DNA from: Favolaschia claudopus
Taxonomy: Eukaryota > Basidiomycota > Agaricomycetes > Agaricales > Mycenaceae
NCBI GenBank assembly: GCA_037176885.1
Contig: JAWWNJ010000025.1
Span: 1,240,001-1,304,000 of the forward strand
Reading direction: 5' to 3'
DNA: 64,000 nt
Shown here piece by piece: positions 23,895 to 33,625 of this stretch. Under the pieces are notes generated by a model that saw nothing but the letters and a program-made list of their open reading frames with translations, was not told the DNA's origin and did not search any database. Made by a program: the position numbers and the translations under genes. Position 1 is the first letter of the stretch. Every line of letters starts with the position of its first letter.

Positions 23895-26004
23895 TTACTG
23901 TTTCCCCAACCCATTCAACCTTGCTTCTGCCGCACGCGCACGCCTTTCCCTTTCGACCTTGGCCCTCATTTCCGGAGTCAGTCCCGCGATTCCTTGTGTA
24001 GCACCAGATGTTCCCCCAAGCTTCCGAGGTCCTGTGGTCGGCTCAGCTACCTTGCGTACCGGCTCTGGCTGAGGTTCGGGTTCCGTCGGTTTGACCTTGG
24101 CCTCACGATCCTTCACTCGATCTTTCAAACCCTTCCTTCTCACTTTCTTCTTCTCATCCCGTTCCTCTTCCTGCTCCTTGCTCAGCGCACTCGGAACGCG
24201 TGCCGCCCCAAACCAATCCCACCAGTCCTGATGCGCTCCTGCGCACCGACGGAAGACATCGCGGACTGCACGGGTTCGTGCGAGGTCATAGGCGGTACGG
24301 CGGTTCCCTTTTAGAGGTTTTGGTGAGTCAGACGCTTCGCCGCTGTCGTTGTCGTTGTCTTCCGGTTCACCACCCTTGGCAAGGGGGACATCGATGGTTG
24401 GATCAGCGCGTAGGGTTTCAAGGAGCCAGCTGGTTACATCTTCATGTCCAGCGTGGGCGGCTACCTGCAGCAGTGTCGCCCGCTTCTCGCCAGTCCAGTC
24501 GGGTATGGGGATGTTCACACCGCCGAGGCTCTCGCCTTCGCGATCCCAGAAGGATTTGAGAGGTTCAAGTCTCCCCTTGGTGATCATCTCGAGTAAGCGT
24601 GCCCATTTTTCACGGAGGACTTCTTCTTCCTTTGAAAGCTTCACCGGCTTTGGTTTCTCTGGTAGAGGTGCGGCCGGAGTAGGGATGGCTTTCGGTTTTG
24701 GAAGCGATGCGAGATATGCCTCGTCTTGCGCACGCAGCGCGTCCTCTGTTAAATGTGAGAGTTTAGCGCGAGTGAGTTCCGTTAGGCAGCGAGAGAGTTC
24801 AGATTGTGTCTAGAATATACAATGAGTTGGCGTTCGCATATCAGAGAAGCATACATGCCGGTCGACGAGTTGGGAATGGGAATGTGCGGAGTCTGCCGTC
24901 GCTTTTCTCGATCACGCAGCCATCGTAGTCCATGAAAATCTTTCGGTTGGAAGCACTGGCTCGGATCCAAATTCGTTCGCAACCATTGATTTCCTCCGCC
25001 CAATCTTGAATGAGATTTCGGATGTCCTGTCGCGTATTAAATTGGTATGCGGGGGTTCGGAAATTCATTGAACTCACATCTCGCAGCGCCTGCTCACCGT
25101 ACCGCCGCAGCTGAGCTCCGGCACTCTTGGCGTTGCCTTTCGCATTATCATTCACGCTTTGCGAGCCTCCTTGTTTGCGTCGAGCTAGAACCTGCATAAG
25201 AAACTGCTTCACCATGAGCATACGAAGGCTTACTCGTGTACCGGTGAAACGTTTTATGCATCAACACTTCAGTTTCGGGTTTTATTTTCTTGTGTTTCTT
25301 CTTCTTCTGAGGCTCCTCCTCATCATCATCTTCAGGTCCCCGGCTCACGCGTACAACGGCGCCTGCAAAATGGCCACCGGCTACCATAAACATTGCCCAA
25401 GTCCGGCCGCCGCTCTGCAGGCTTTTCAGCTCCGACAAATAGTCGGACGGATGTACACCGGAGTTGAAGACAGCTTTGTAGATTCCCAGCTGCGTCGCTG
25501 GAGGTGAATGAAACCACGCAAGGGCAGTTTGTGGGGCATGGGAAGGGCCATGTGTCGGGGAATGCGATCGCGTTTTGCGGGTCGTTTTGCTAACGAGAGC
25601 ATCTACGGCGTCGTCGGACTCGTCCGACTCGCTGTCCTCCGATGCAGAACCGGAAATCGAGTCTTCCAACGCTGGAAGCAGTTGAAAATACGATAGCCAA
25701 AAATTGTTGGGACCATACCATCGACCAGCTTCGAGAATTCTAATTCAGAGACTGATTGGCCACCATTTATCCTCGTCTTTACATTGTATCGATGCCAATC
25801 GGATCGAAAGTGGGCGCGCTGTTCCTCAACATCGGTGAACGCGACGCCATTGCAAACGTTACACGCTCTAGAACCGGTGGTGGTGGATGTCGAGGCGAGT
25901 GGCGGCGGAGATGGGGTTCTCTGACGAGGTTCACTGACAAGATTTCGGGGTGTGAGAGTGTTAAGGAGCTCAATTGGCAGCGAATAGATGTGGAAATGAG
26001 ACAT
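23895..26004 (-). CDS. VMS1: Vms1/ANKZF1: peptidyl-tRNA hydrolase of ribosome quality control
   Basis: Vms1 releases nascent chains from stalled 60S subunits and works with Cdc48 at ribosomes and mitochondria. Exon 1 starts [17 protein letters not shown] and holds a zinc finger reading [20 protein letters not shown] with a later His. The VLRF1 catalytic domain includes [16 protein letters not shown], the exon junction giving RRKQGGSQS with the conserved Gln, and [20 protein letters not shown]. An ankyrin-type segment reads [20 protein letters not shown] and [20 protein letters not shown]. The protein ends in a basic helix, [18 protein letters not shown], which matches the VCP/Cdc48-interacting motif. 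All introns keep phase, so this gene is intact although its neighbours are not. Confidence 0.95.
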
Positions 26005-26320
26005 GGGGAGAATGGGACTGAATGATAATGTTGAAAACACAAGATGAGCTGGATATAAGAACTACAACGGAACCGAAAGCAGGATACAACTGACTTGAAC
26101 GCGCGAGTCAACGACCAGTGCAAGATCTGACAAAGGTAAACGTTAACCCTTAGGTCAGGTTAGGGTTAGGTCAGGTTTAGGGTTCGGATATCCTCTTGAA
26201 TCTTGATATCAACCTTGATTTTGTACGTTCACCTCCACGTTCGTATACGTGTCGACTGTGTCCCAGAGTGTTTAAATATTCAGAGTCTTTCCTTTCCTCC
26301 TTCCATATCATTTCTCTCCA
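26005..26320. promoter_or_regulatory. Divergent promoter VMS1/SEC53 with telomere-type repeats
   Basis: 316 nt between start codons. At 26143-26186 lie several telomere-like units: an aaccctta on one strand, then ttagggttagg and tttagggttcgg, interleaved with the repeated word aggtcagg. Fungal telomeres are TTAGGG repeats, and Tbf1-type factors bind such units in promoters in some fungi. The location between two housekeeping genes suggests a factor site, although a healed break is also possible. A pyrimidine-rich tract precedes ATG 26321. Confidence 0.6.
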
Positions 26321-27445
26321 ATGGTGTCCGCTGCCTTTGCCGACAGACCCAACAAGAAGCTAGTTCTGTTCGATGTCGATGAAACCCTCACGCTCGCTCG
26401 CCAAGTCTGAATCTTTGCTGGCACCTCTAGTGCGATCTAATCGTCTAAACGCAGGCGGCTTCCCCTGAGATGATCCAAACTCTGTCCGCTTTGAAAAGGA
26501 AGTTTGCCATCGGAGTCGTTAGCGGTTCCAATCTCGTCAAAATCTCAGAACAGTTGTCGGTAAATGGCAGAAATGGCGAGTCTTCGCGCTGTACATGGCT
26601 TGCGTTCTGAACGCCCCTCCAGTAATCGAAGATTTTGACTATGTGTTCTGCGAAAACGGTCTCGCTCAGATTTGGGCAAGCTTGTGCTGATTCTGATATG
26701 TATGTGCTTCAGGTCTCGTTGCCTACAAGCAGGGTAAACTTCTGGAATCCCAATCGTTCATCAAATCTGTTGGAGAAGACCGCTACAAGCCTTTCGTCAA
26801 CTTTATCTTGCACTACATCGCCGACTTGGATGTACCCATCAAACGGTACAAAATTCTTTATCTGCCTGTGCAATGTAGGAATCAAGCATTTCCAGCGGCA
26901 CTTTTGTTGAGTTTCGCAACGGAATGGTCAATGTCAGTCCTCTTGGTCGCAATGCAACGTGAGTGTGTTTTCCGCAATCCGTGCACACGATTTGACCGTT
27001 TCAATACAGGATCGCCGAAAGGAACGAGTTTGAGGCCTTCGACAAGGTTTGAACTGTTGGCAGAATTTCGCCCAGGGCCGGGCTTACAACGATCGGATAC
27101 AGAAACACAACATCCGCGTCAATTTTATCAAAGCTATTAAGGAAAGGTTCCCCGATTACGGGCTCACCTATTCGATTGGCGGCAAAATTTCTTTCGACAT
27201 TTTCCCCCATGGATGGGACAAAACTTACTCTTTGCGACACGTGGAGGATGAGCAGTTTGAGGAAATTCATTTCGTTGGAGACAAGACACAGCCGGTACGT
27301 CGAATACGGAGCCGGGGATCAATGCTCATTTGCGCAGGGCGGGAACGACTATGAGATTTTTTCCGACTCACGCACCATCGGACACTCCGTCGACGGTCCT
27401 ACAGAGACGATCCGTCTTCTGAATGAGACGTTCCTGAAAGAGTAG
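26321..27445 (+). CDS. SEC53: Phosphomannomutase; one exon junction looks frame-shifted
   Basis: The enzyme converts mannose-6-phosphate to mannose-1-phosphate for GDP-mannose, glycosylation and GPI anchors, in the cytosol. It is a HAD-family phosphatase-fold protein. Exon 1 reads [16 protein letters not shown], with the nucleophile Asp and the general acid Asp of the DxDxT motif. Later blocks are [64 protein letters not shown] and [18 protein letters not shown]. It ends LNETFLKE. Short introns join all exons except one: between EQLS and IEDFDY the donor at 26559-26561 and the acceptor give incompatible phases, as if one G were missing. Most Sec53 proteins have Gly where this one has Glu after DVD. 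Confidence 0.93.
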
Positions 27446-27623
27446 ACACAGCATAGAATAAGCGCTAGGAACTTGAAAGTGGGCAATAAATGTAACAATA
27501 TAATGGACACCTTAATCACGGCGTTGCTCAGTCTGAATCTTCATTATGGTTCGATTAGTAAGGGGGATGAATTGGCTGAAAAGGCGTGTCCATTGTCAAG
27601 TAGGTTACAATTTCAAGTCTGCT

Positions 27624-29428
27624 CTAGATTATTCCCTTTCCTCGCAAATCTGTAACCTCCTCGGAACTGTATCCCAGCTCCTCCATGACCTATGCAGAAA
27701 TCAGTATCAGCCGTGTGCCACAGAAATTCGAGTCTGAGAATACAGACCTCTTCTGTGTGCTCGGACAACCATGGCGGCGGTCGTCGAACTTTCATCTTCA
27801 CCCCGTTGTATGAAACTGCCGGCGCCACGAGCTTGATTTTACCCGCCCTTGGATGCTGGGTTCAGAGATCAGAATACGAATCAAGCTGTTGGGAATTTCA
27901 TACCTCCACCTCAGTCACCACTCCTCGCGCTACAGCTTGGGGGTGCTCAAACGTCTGTCGAATGTTGTTGATGGGACCAAACGGCACTCTGTTAGTGAAG
28001 TGAGATCTGCCATCCTCCCGCTAGATAGTTGATCATGACCACTCACCCACGCCCCGTGAGTCGCTTGAGCCAATGATCGCGGCCATGCAGCATGAGCGCT
28101 TCCTCCATGATCTCAACAAGTTCATCGCGGTTCATCACGCGTACTTCGTTGGTCATGAAGCGAGGGTCGAGCGCAAGAGAGGGCTCGCCGAGGACTTCAC
28201 ACAGAATGGCGAATTGTTTGTTGTTCCCCGCGCCAATCATGATAAAACCGTCGCGGCAAGGGAACACTTGGTAAGGAACGACGGAAGGGTGCGCCGTACC
28301 GTGGCGCGAAGCTTCTATCCCTGCTATCAGATAGTTTGAGGCGATATTGGCGAGGCCTGCGATCTTGAGTCCAATGAGAACCGAGTTAATGTCTAGAGAT
28401 CGAGAAAACCTTACCTGTGTTTCGAAGAGATTGCAGTCAATCCAGACGCCTTTTCCCGTCTGCTGTCGGGAGAGAAGCGCAGCCATTATGGCGCCATGCG
28501 CATACAATCCCGTCGCTATGTCAGTTGCGGCTACCCCAACCTTGGAAGGTGGTCGATCTGGTTCGCCGGTACTGCAACATAGTGTTGAGAGAGGTAGATA
28601 CTCAGCGAATCGACTTACATGTGCATGAGACCAGCTTCGGCCTCAACGATGACATCGTACCCTGCAGCGGTGCGGTAAGGGCCTGTCTGGCCTGTACCGC
28701 GCTAAAAACATTATTTTCGCGTCTTTAAGTTTCAATCTCATAGAGTGACTAGCCATATCCTGATGTCCATATCCAAGTTCAACAATGGATCAATTGGAAT
28801 AGCAACTTGAACGGACCCGTAATTGAAGTGTATATGAGACGAGGATTGATTTTCTGGCAATCCTCCCAGCCAAGCCCCATAGTTGCAAGCTTGCCGGATA
28901 TGAAGTTTTCTACGAGAACATCTGCGCGCTCCACAAGCTTGCGAACGATCTGTAGACCTTCCGGCTCTTTGAAATTGACCTATTCGGCTGATGGAAACTC
29001 GATAACCTCAGTGTCAGTGCGCAACTCACAGTCATGGAGCGTTTGTTTCTGTTCACGGCCAGAAAATAGGCGGATTCTGAGGGAAGGTGGGAGGAGCTTG
29101 CAGGCGAAGAGGCCAAGGTTGGAGCAGAAGGGGGACTCCAGGTACCTAAGACCAGTTCAAGTCCCTACGCAGATGCTTCCAAGTCAAGAAGACAGAAATT
29201 ACGGGTATCGTCGCCTCGAGTGATTTCTTCAACTTTCACAACGTCTGCACCAAGGTCGGCTAGCAGCATGGTGGCCGTGGGGCCAGCCAAAACGCGTGTT
29301 AAGTCAAGGACGCGAACACCTTTCAACGGCGGGGGCATCCCGGTTGCTGAGCTCATTGTAGGGCGGGTAGGATGGTAATGGCGAAGGTGTGAACCCGCCC
29401 GGGTACGTAGACAAACCCGCTGCAGCAT
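27624..29428 (-). CDS. Class III CoA-transferase (CaiB/BaiF family), mitochondrial type
   Basis: Family members move CoA between carboxylic acids. Eukaryotic mitochondrial relatives include succinate-hydroxymethylglutarate CoA-transferase (SUGCT) of glutarate metabolism. The N-terminus [18 protein letters not shown] is Arg-rich without acids, as in a mitochondrial presequence; a second Met lies 24 codons later. The family core follows: [47 protein letters not shown] and [15 protein letters not shown]. That last block contains the Asp expected to carry the acyl intermediate. Next are [17 protein letters not shown] and [19 protein letters not shown]. The last splice gives [19 protein letters not shown] and a stop at 27624. 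All junctions are in phase. The substrate is not determinable from sequence. Confidence 0.9.
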
Positions 29429-29774
29429 ATGGACCGGTGTACTAGATTAATCGTGGAAGTCTTGGAGCTTGAAGCCCACAGATGTGTTCAAGCGCTCAAC
29501 TTGGTTGGGGTTTAAGGGAGTCTCCTCCGTCGGCTGATCCGGCCACCAATAAGCGGTTTGTCCTCAAGCCTCCTCAAGCTCTCACATGATCTCACACTCT
29601 AGAGTCTCAGTGCTCGACGTCACGACGATGTTCTGGAGAACAATGGTTGCAGTGTGCCTCACATAGTTTGGAGATTTATTGTGTATATGGTTTTGGGAAA
29701 TATACGCCGAGCTGTAATGTAACGTTGTGGAATATCGACTCGGGTATTACAAAGCGCTTGCGGCGGACTGAGAC
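29429..29774. other. Spacer between CoA-transferase and F-box gene
   Basis: 346 nt containing the promoter of the minus-strand CoA-transferase gene and the 3' end of the F-box gene. A tandem-like run near 29565-29615 repeats the word ctcacactctagagtctcag loosely. No gene was recognised. Confidence 0.35.
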
Positions 29775-31327
29775 TCAGTATTCGACATACCATGTGTTGT
29801 ATGGCTCTGCCTTCTTGAACAGAATACACATACCCGCGTCTCGCAGCTGTTGGTACCGTGGATCTGACAACGCCAATGCTGTGAATAAATTCATACCATC
29901 CAGGGCTGTGGGCGCGTGGTCGTCCAAGTCCAATTGGAATGACTGCAATCGAGCACGGCCCGCCACCAGCTCTGAAGGATACCACCTCGTGAGAAGCATT
30001 TGCAGTACACTGTCCGAGGACGGTCCGCGATACACTCTGTTCGCTGGATGCCAGGAGCATGGAGCATAGACGATGTGCATCGACTGCAACCGGGGGAGAA
30101 AATCTTTATCGTAAGTGAGTCGGATAACCAACTCGTTCATGCTTGTGCGGAGTTGTAGTTGAAGGGTGTTGATGGAGGAAAATCCCTGCAGGCATTGTAG
30201 AAGGCCGATCTCCAAGATGGGGAGGAAACATAAGGTGAGCTTTTCTAGTCGACGCAAGGAACGAGTTGCAAAGAAGATGAGCTCCGAGATATCGCCTGAA
30301 GGGTGATCTTCCCCTGCCTCAAAACTGAGAGCAAAATTTTGAGAGAGGGAAATGTGAGATGTCGGAGCAACTCCATTGCGACAAGGGGCGAGCTAACAAA
30401 TTCTAGGCGTTCCGACAATGTCAAATCACAGACTTTGGGATATGACGACTTCGGAAAGACGTGTTTGTTTGAACTGTCGGGGTCCGGCGGAATGAGGCCA
30501 AAGGAAGCCTTTGTGAGGTTAACGGAGCTCCTGAGAACTTCGAGGCATTCCGAAGCACGAATTCTCTCCGAAGTATAGGTTGTTAAGGATGTCGAGGGGA
30601 TGCTTAGCGTACACCAAGGTGCTTGAAGGAACTGCACTTCCTGGAGTGAATGGGCGTCCTCCAGGACATATGGAGGGTACCCATAGAAAGCTATAGGAAA
30701 TCGGGGTTCCTCGTAGCTGTACTCGGATGCCAATTCCACAGTGAGATTATTCAATCGTGGAAACTTAGCTCCTGAAGGGAAGAGCAACTCGAACGCGTCC
30801 GGGAAGACGCTGAACCAGATATGTTGCCATCGAGCAGATAGTTCTCCAACCATACTCAACACCGCATCCAATTGGTCATCCAGGAGTTTGACACCCGGTT
30901 GGATGCAATAGGTGTTACTCTCGTCAATTCGCAATTTCAATGGCAAGTCTCCGCTACGGGAAAACCACCCACAAAGAAGGTCGTCCAACCCGGGATATTC
31001 GAACCAGTTGTAGTCGACGTATAAGGAGGCCCAGAGGCCGGGTGTATTGAATGCAATGATGCGCCATTGGCGGCAGACGTGGCATAGCACTAATGGTGCA
31101 TGTTTTGAGTTGGGAGGGATGAACGTCTCGTCTGGTAGACAATTTAAGAATATCTCTGCGGTGATTTCCGGCGGTATAGCGAGCGCGCGTCGCTTGAGAG
31201 GGCCGTAGGAGAGAATTCCATCCGCACGTTGTATGATGCAGTGTTGGTTCTGGTAATCTCTAAAGCGGTTACCTGGGTCGGGGAGCCTGTTATTTGACGG
31301 TGGAATGGGGTTCAGGACCAGGGCCAT
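29775..31327 (-). pseudogene. F-box protein gene with one frameshift
   Basis: F-box proteins recruit substrates to SCF ubiquitin ligases. The N-terminal part reads RRALAIPPEITAEIFLNCLP, then APLVLCHVCRQWRIIAFNTP and GLWASLYVDYNWF, the F-box helix pattern common in mushrooms. A leucine-rich C-terminal region follows. Starting from ATG 31327, the frame stops after SLQLVPCVD near 30245. A second frame, from about 30325 to 29775, continues the paralogous protein with FFATRSLRRLEKLTLCFLP and ends NTWYVEY. Alignment by eye with the intact paralogue at 33626-35095 (SLKRFALKFGG, then FASRSSFCIDTLTFCLMP) shows that the break lies at the A run 30321-30324, one base short. The gene has no introns. It may be a recent pseudogene or contain a sequence error. 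Confidence 0.8.
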
Positions 31328-31337
31328 AATGGGTTAT

Positions 31338-32029
31338 ACCAAGGCCCTCCGGGCACACCTGGTACCTCTCTCACCAAAGGAGGGGCTGTGAATTCTCGGT
31401 CGAGTTTTTGGTGAAGCACGTTTTGAGTCGAATTTTTTTCGTAAGCAGAATCGAAATTTTTTCACAACCCCCGAACTCGAACGAGAATCCGTAACCCCCC
31501 CCGGGGGGGGTTATGAAAAATATGCGACTCAAAACACATTTTACGAGCAACTCGAACGAGAATTCGTAACCCCCCCCGGGGGGGGTTATGAAAAATATGC
31601 GACTCAAAACACATTTTACGAGCAACTCGCACGAAAATCCATAACCCCCCCCCGGGGGGGGTTACGAAAAATTGCGACTCAAAACACATTTCACGAGCAA
31701 CTCGCACGAAAATCCATAACCCCCCCCGGGGGGGTTGTGAAAAAATTTCGATTCTGCGAGCAACTCGCACAAAATTCATAAACCCCCCCGGGGGGGGTTA
31801 CGAAAAAAATGCGACTCAAAACTCGCTTCACGAAAAACTGGAACGAGAATTCATAACCCCCCCCGGGGGGGGTTACGAAAAAATGCGACTCAAAACGTGC
31901 TTCAGCAAAAACTCAAACGAAAATTCATAAACCCCCCCGGGGGGGGTTGTGAAAAAAATGCGACTCAAAACTCGCTTCACGAAAACTGGAACGAGAATTC
32001 ACAACCGTGAGAGAGAGGTAGCCTTGGTA
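31338..32029. mobile_element. TIR-bounded element carrying a C8G8-palindrome minisatellite
   Basis: The ends are imperfect inverted repeats. The left end starts taccaaggc at 31338, followed by acctctctcac and ctgtgaattctcg; the reverse complement of the right end starts taccaaggct, then acctctctctcac and ttgtgaattctcg, and ends at 32029. Similarity continues about 60 bp inwards, with a small extra segment in the left arm. Inside are seven tandem units of about 66-76 bp, each centred on a palindrome of 7-9 C followed by 7-8 G (31495, 31570, 31645, 31720, 31783, 31857 and 31932). These are joined by AT-rich sequence with the word gcgactcaaaac. TA dinucleotides at the outer edges could be a target duplication. 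There is no transposase. The left end is about 10 bp from the F-box start codon at 31327. Confidence 0.75.
31495..31946. repeat. Minisatellite: seven copies with C7-9G7-8 core
   Basis: The core palindromes are at 31495-31510, 31570-31585, 31645-31661, 31720-31734, 31783-31797, 31857-31872 and 31932-31946. The spacing is exactly 75 bp in the left part and 63-75 bp to the right. The left four units share gagcaactcg; the right ones replace it with cgcttcacgaaaa-type words, so two unit subtypes exist. Each core is a perfect GC palindrome that could form a cruciform or a G-rich structure. Minus-strand open frames across the array translate to repeats of TPPGGG and are taken as chance. Confidence 0.9.
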
Positions 32030-33625
32030 CAAACAGAGATCAACAGAATAGGACATAATTCGTCTTTTTTCTTCTTCTCGCATACTGGTCGAATCTTTGC
32101 CTCCATTGTAGAGGGGGTGAGGGACGAGTTTCCTGAGGTTCTATGATAGCTTCAACGGACGGTTGGCGGGACATGGCGACAGAATGTACTTAGGCAATTG
32201 ACGGAGGCGCATGCCTCTTCAGATCTCCCAGTGAAAAAGTCCACGAGATGGAATGCGAAGAAACGAGATGAAACGAGCAATCTTCAAATCATTTCGACGG
32301 ATTTCAAACAATTCCGCTAATTTGCACTGAAAAGCGTTATGGTACGAGCTGGATTGTGATAGTTCGTGAATTTGAGCAATTCATCTTGGCGTCAACCAGA
32401 TAATTGTGGAAATGTGAGATGCATTGAGATAAAATGTACAGTAGTATAGCCAATGGTAGTGAATACACACTATACTAGGAACCCGTACACACTTACCCAT
32501 ACCATCCCACCAAACATCCAGGTCGGTAACCGCAGTGGCAAGGCGACCGCGCATTGGATAGCGGGGACTCGAATATTATCTTGTACGCGCGTTGTCTGGC
32601 TCGGAGACCTAGCAAATCGAGAAGAAACCATGAGACGATTGAAGACGACTCGGAGATAGTGCAGCACTCTGTGCTGCACTCACCACCGTCGAGCCAGCTG
32701 CCACAGATATCTATTGGTCCGTGTGATTGGCGGTTGGGGTCTAGAAGCATGTGGTAAGGCCGTTGTTGTTGCAGACGGAGTATAGTGCAAGACATACCTT
32801 CGATGTCGACAAGTAAGCTGCAATGTCGTCTGTAGGCCGTGTTAGACAGAAAGACATAAACGATCGGAAATGTATGCACTTGGTGCTGGTTGGGCACAGA
32901 AAGCGGAGAGATTGAGGAGATGAAGCAGGCAGAAGAGGGGGACCCGGGAGACGATGTGGGAGAAGACAAGGGAGCAAGAAGTGACGTGGCGGAAAATGGC
33001 ATCATTTTATGTTGCCTGTTGCCAAGCGCCGATGGTGCGCCGATGGGTAACTCAGACAGAGGTCCGAGGGAATGCTTGCTGGAGCGCTGGAGACTGCTGG
33101 AGTAAGTACTGCTGGAGAGCTATGTGGCGAAACGAGATGGTTTGCTCACCTGCGACAAACGATCTCAAATCATTCCTTTTGAAGTCTGCTTGTGCCATTG
33201 CATCTCAAAACATCTCAAACGTGGGACCTTGTGCCTTATTATTATTATTATCTCAAACTATCCGAGTGACTTTTGACTGGGCTTCAGAGGTCGTGCGGGG
33301 CAATAGGCAGCAACGTGACAACATCAATCAGATGTATTATATAATCCGTGATATGAGTTGTGCTTCAACCTAACGTTCATTTGGTTTGGAGACCTGGACC
33401 TAGAACGGTACCAGGAATACATAAAATTGACTGAGATTTAATATTAATATTTAATAAGGCAGCTGCGCTCGAGCCTTGAGGCGTACTTACTGGGTGCACC
33501 AAAAAAAGAGATAGTGGCAAGAGCCAAAAGCAAACCGGCGTTTGCCGCTCACCATCAGATGCTCAGTACCGTCCCCCTAAAGGGAAAGTAGCCAACAAAC
33601 GAATTACTTCGCATTACAAAGACAG
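32030..33625. other. Gene-poor stretch between two F-box genes
   Basis: About 1.6 kb with no recognised gene. A 170-codon minus-strand open frame (32493-33005) is Ser/Cys-rich with no family resemblance and no good splice continuation. Features seen are a perfect 10-bp inverted repeat with a 3-nt loop at 32658-32680 (agtgcagcac), a short att repeat near 33239-33250, and an AT-rich palindromic tract near 33440-33460. The region presumably includes the 3' end of the F-box gene that stops at 33626. Confidence 0.4.
32658..32680. repeat. 10-bp perfect inverted repeat, 3-nt loop
   Basis: agtgcagcac is followed by three bases and then its exact reverse complement. It is isolated in a non-coding stretch. 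It may be chance or a small factor site. Confidence 0.6.

Noticed and set aside
23367..24314. Plus-strand open frame continuing from the ERG7 end into VMS1
   Set aside because: After the conserved [14 protein letters not shown] the sequence loses protein character and runs antisense to VMS1; a short final intron yielding TAG at 23753 is more likely.
20940..29428. Possible triterpene or secondary-metabolite cluster around the oxidosqualene cyclase
   Set aside because: Neighbours are an actin-related protein, VMS1, phosphomannomutase and a mitochondrial-type CoA-transferase; no cytochrome P450, glycosyltransferase or transporter is present.
31371..31779. Minus-strand open frames through the minisatellite encoding TPPGGG repeats
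   Set aside because: They follow from the tandem unit length and its lack of stop codons; there is no start context, no splice partners and the frame differs between units.
32493..33005. 170-codon minus-strand open frame
   Set aside because: Low-complexity Ser/Cys composition, no family resemblance, no splice continuation; most likely chance.
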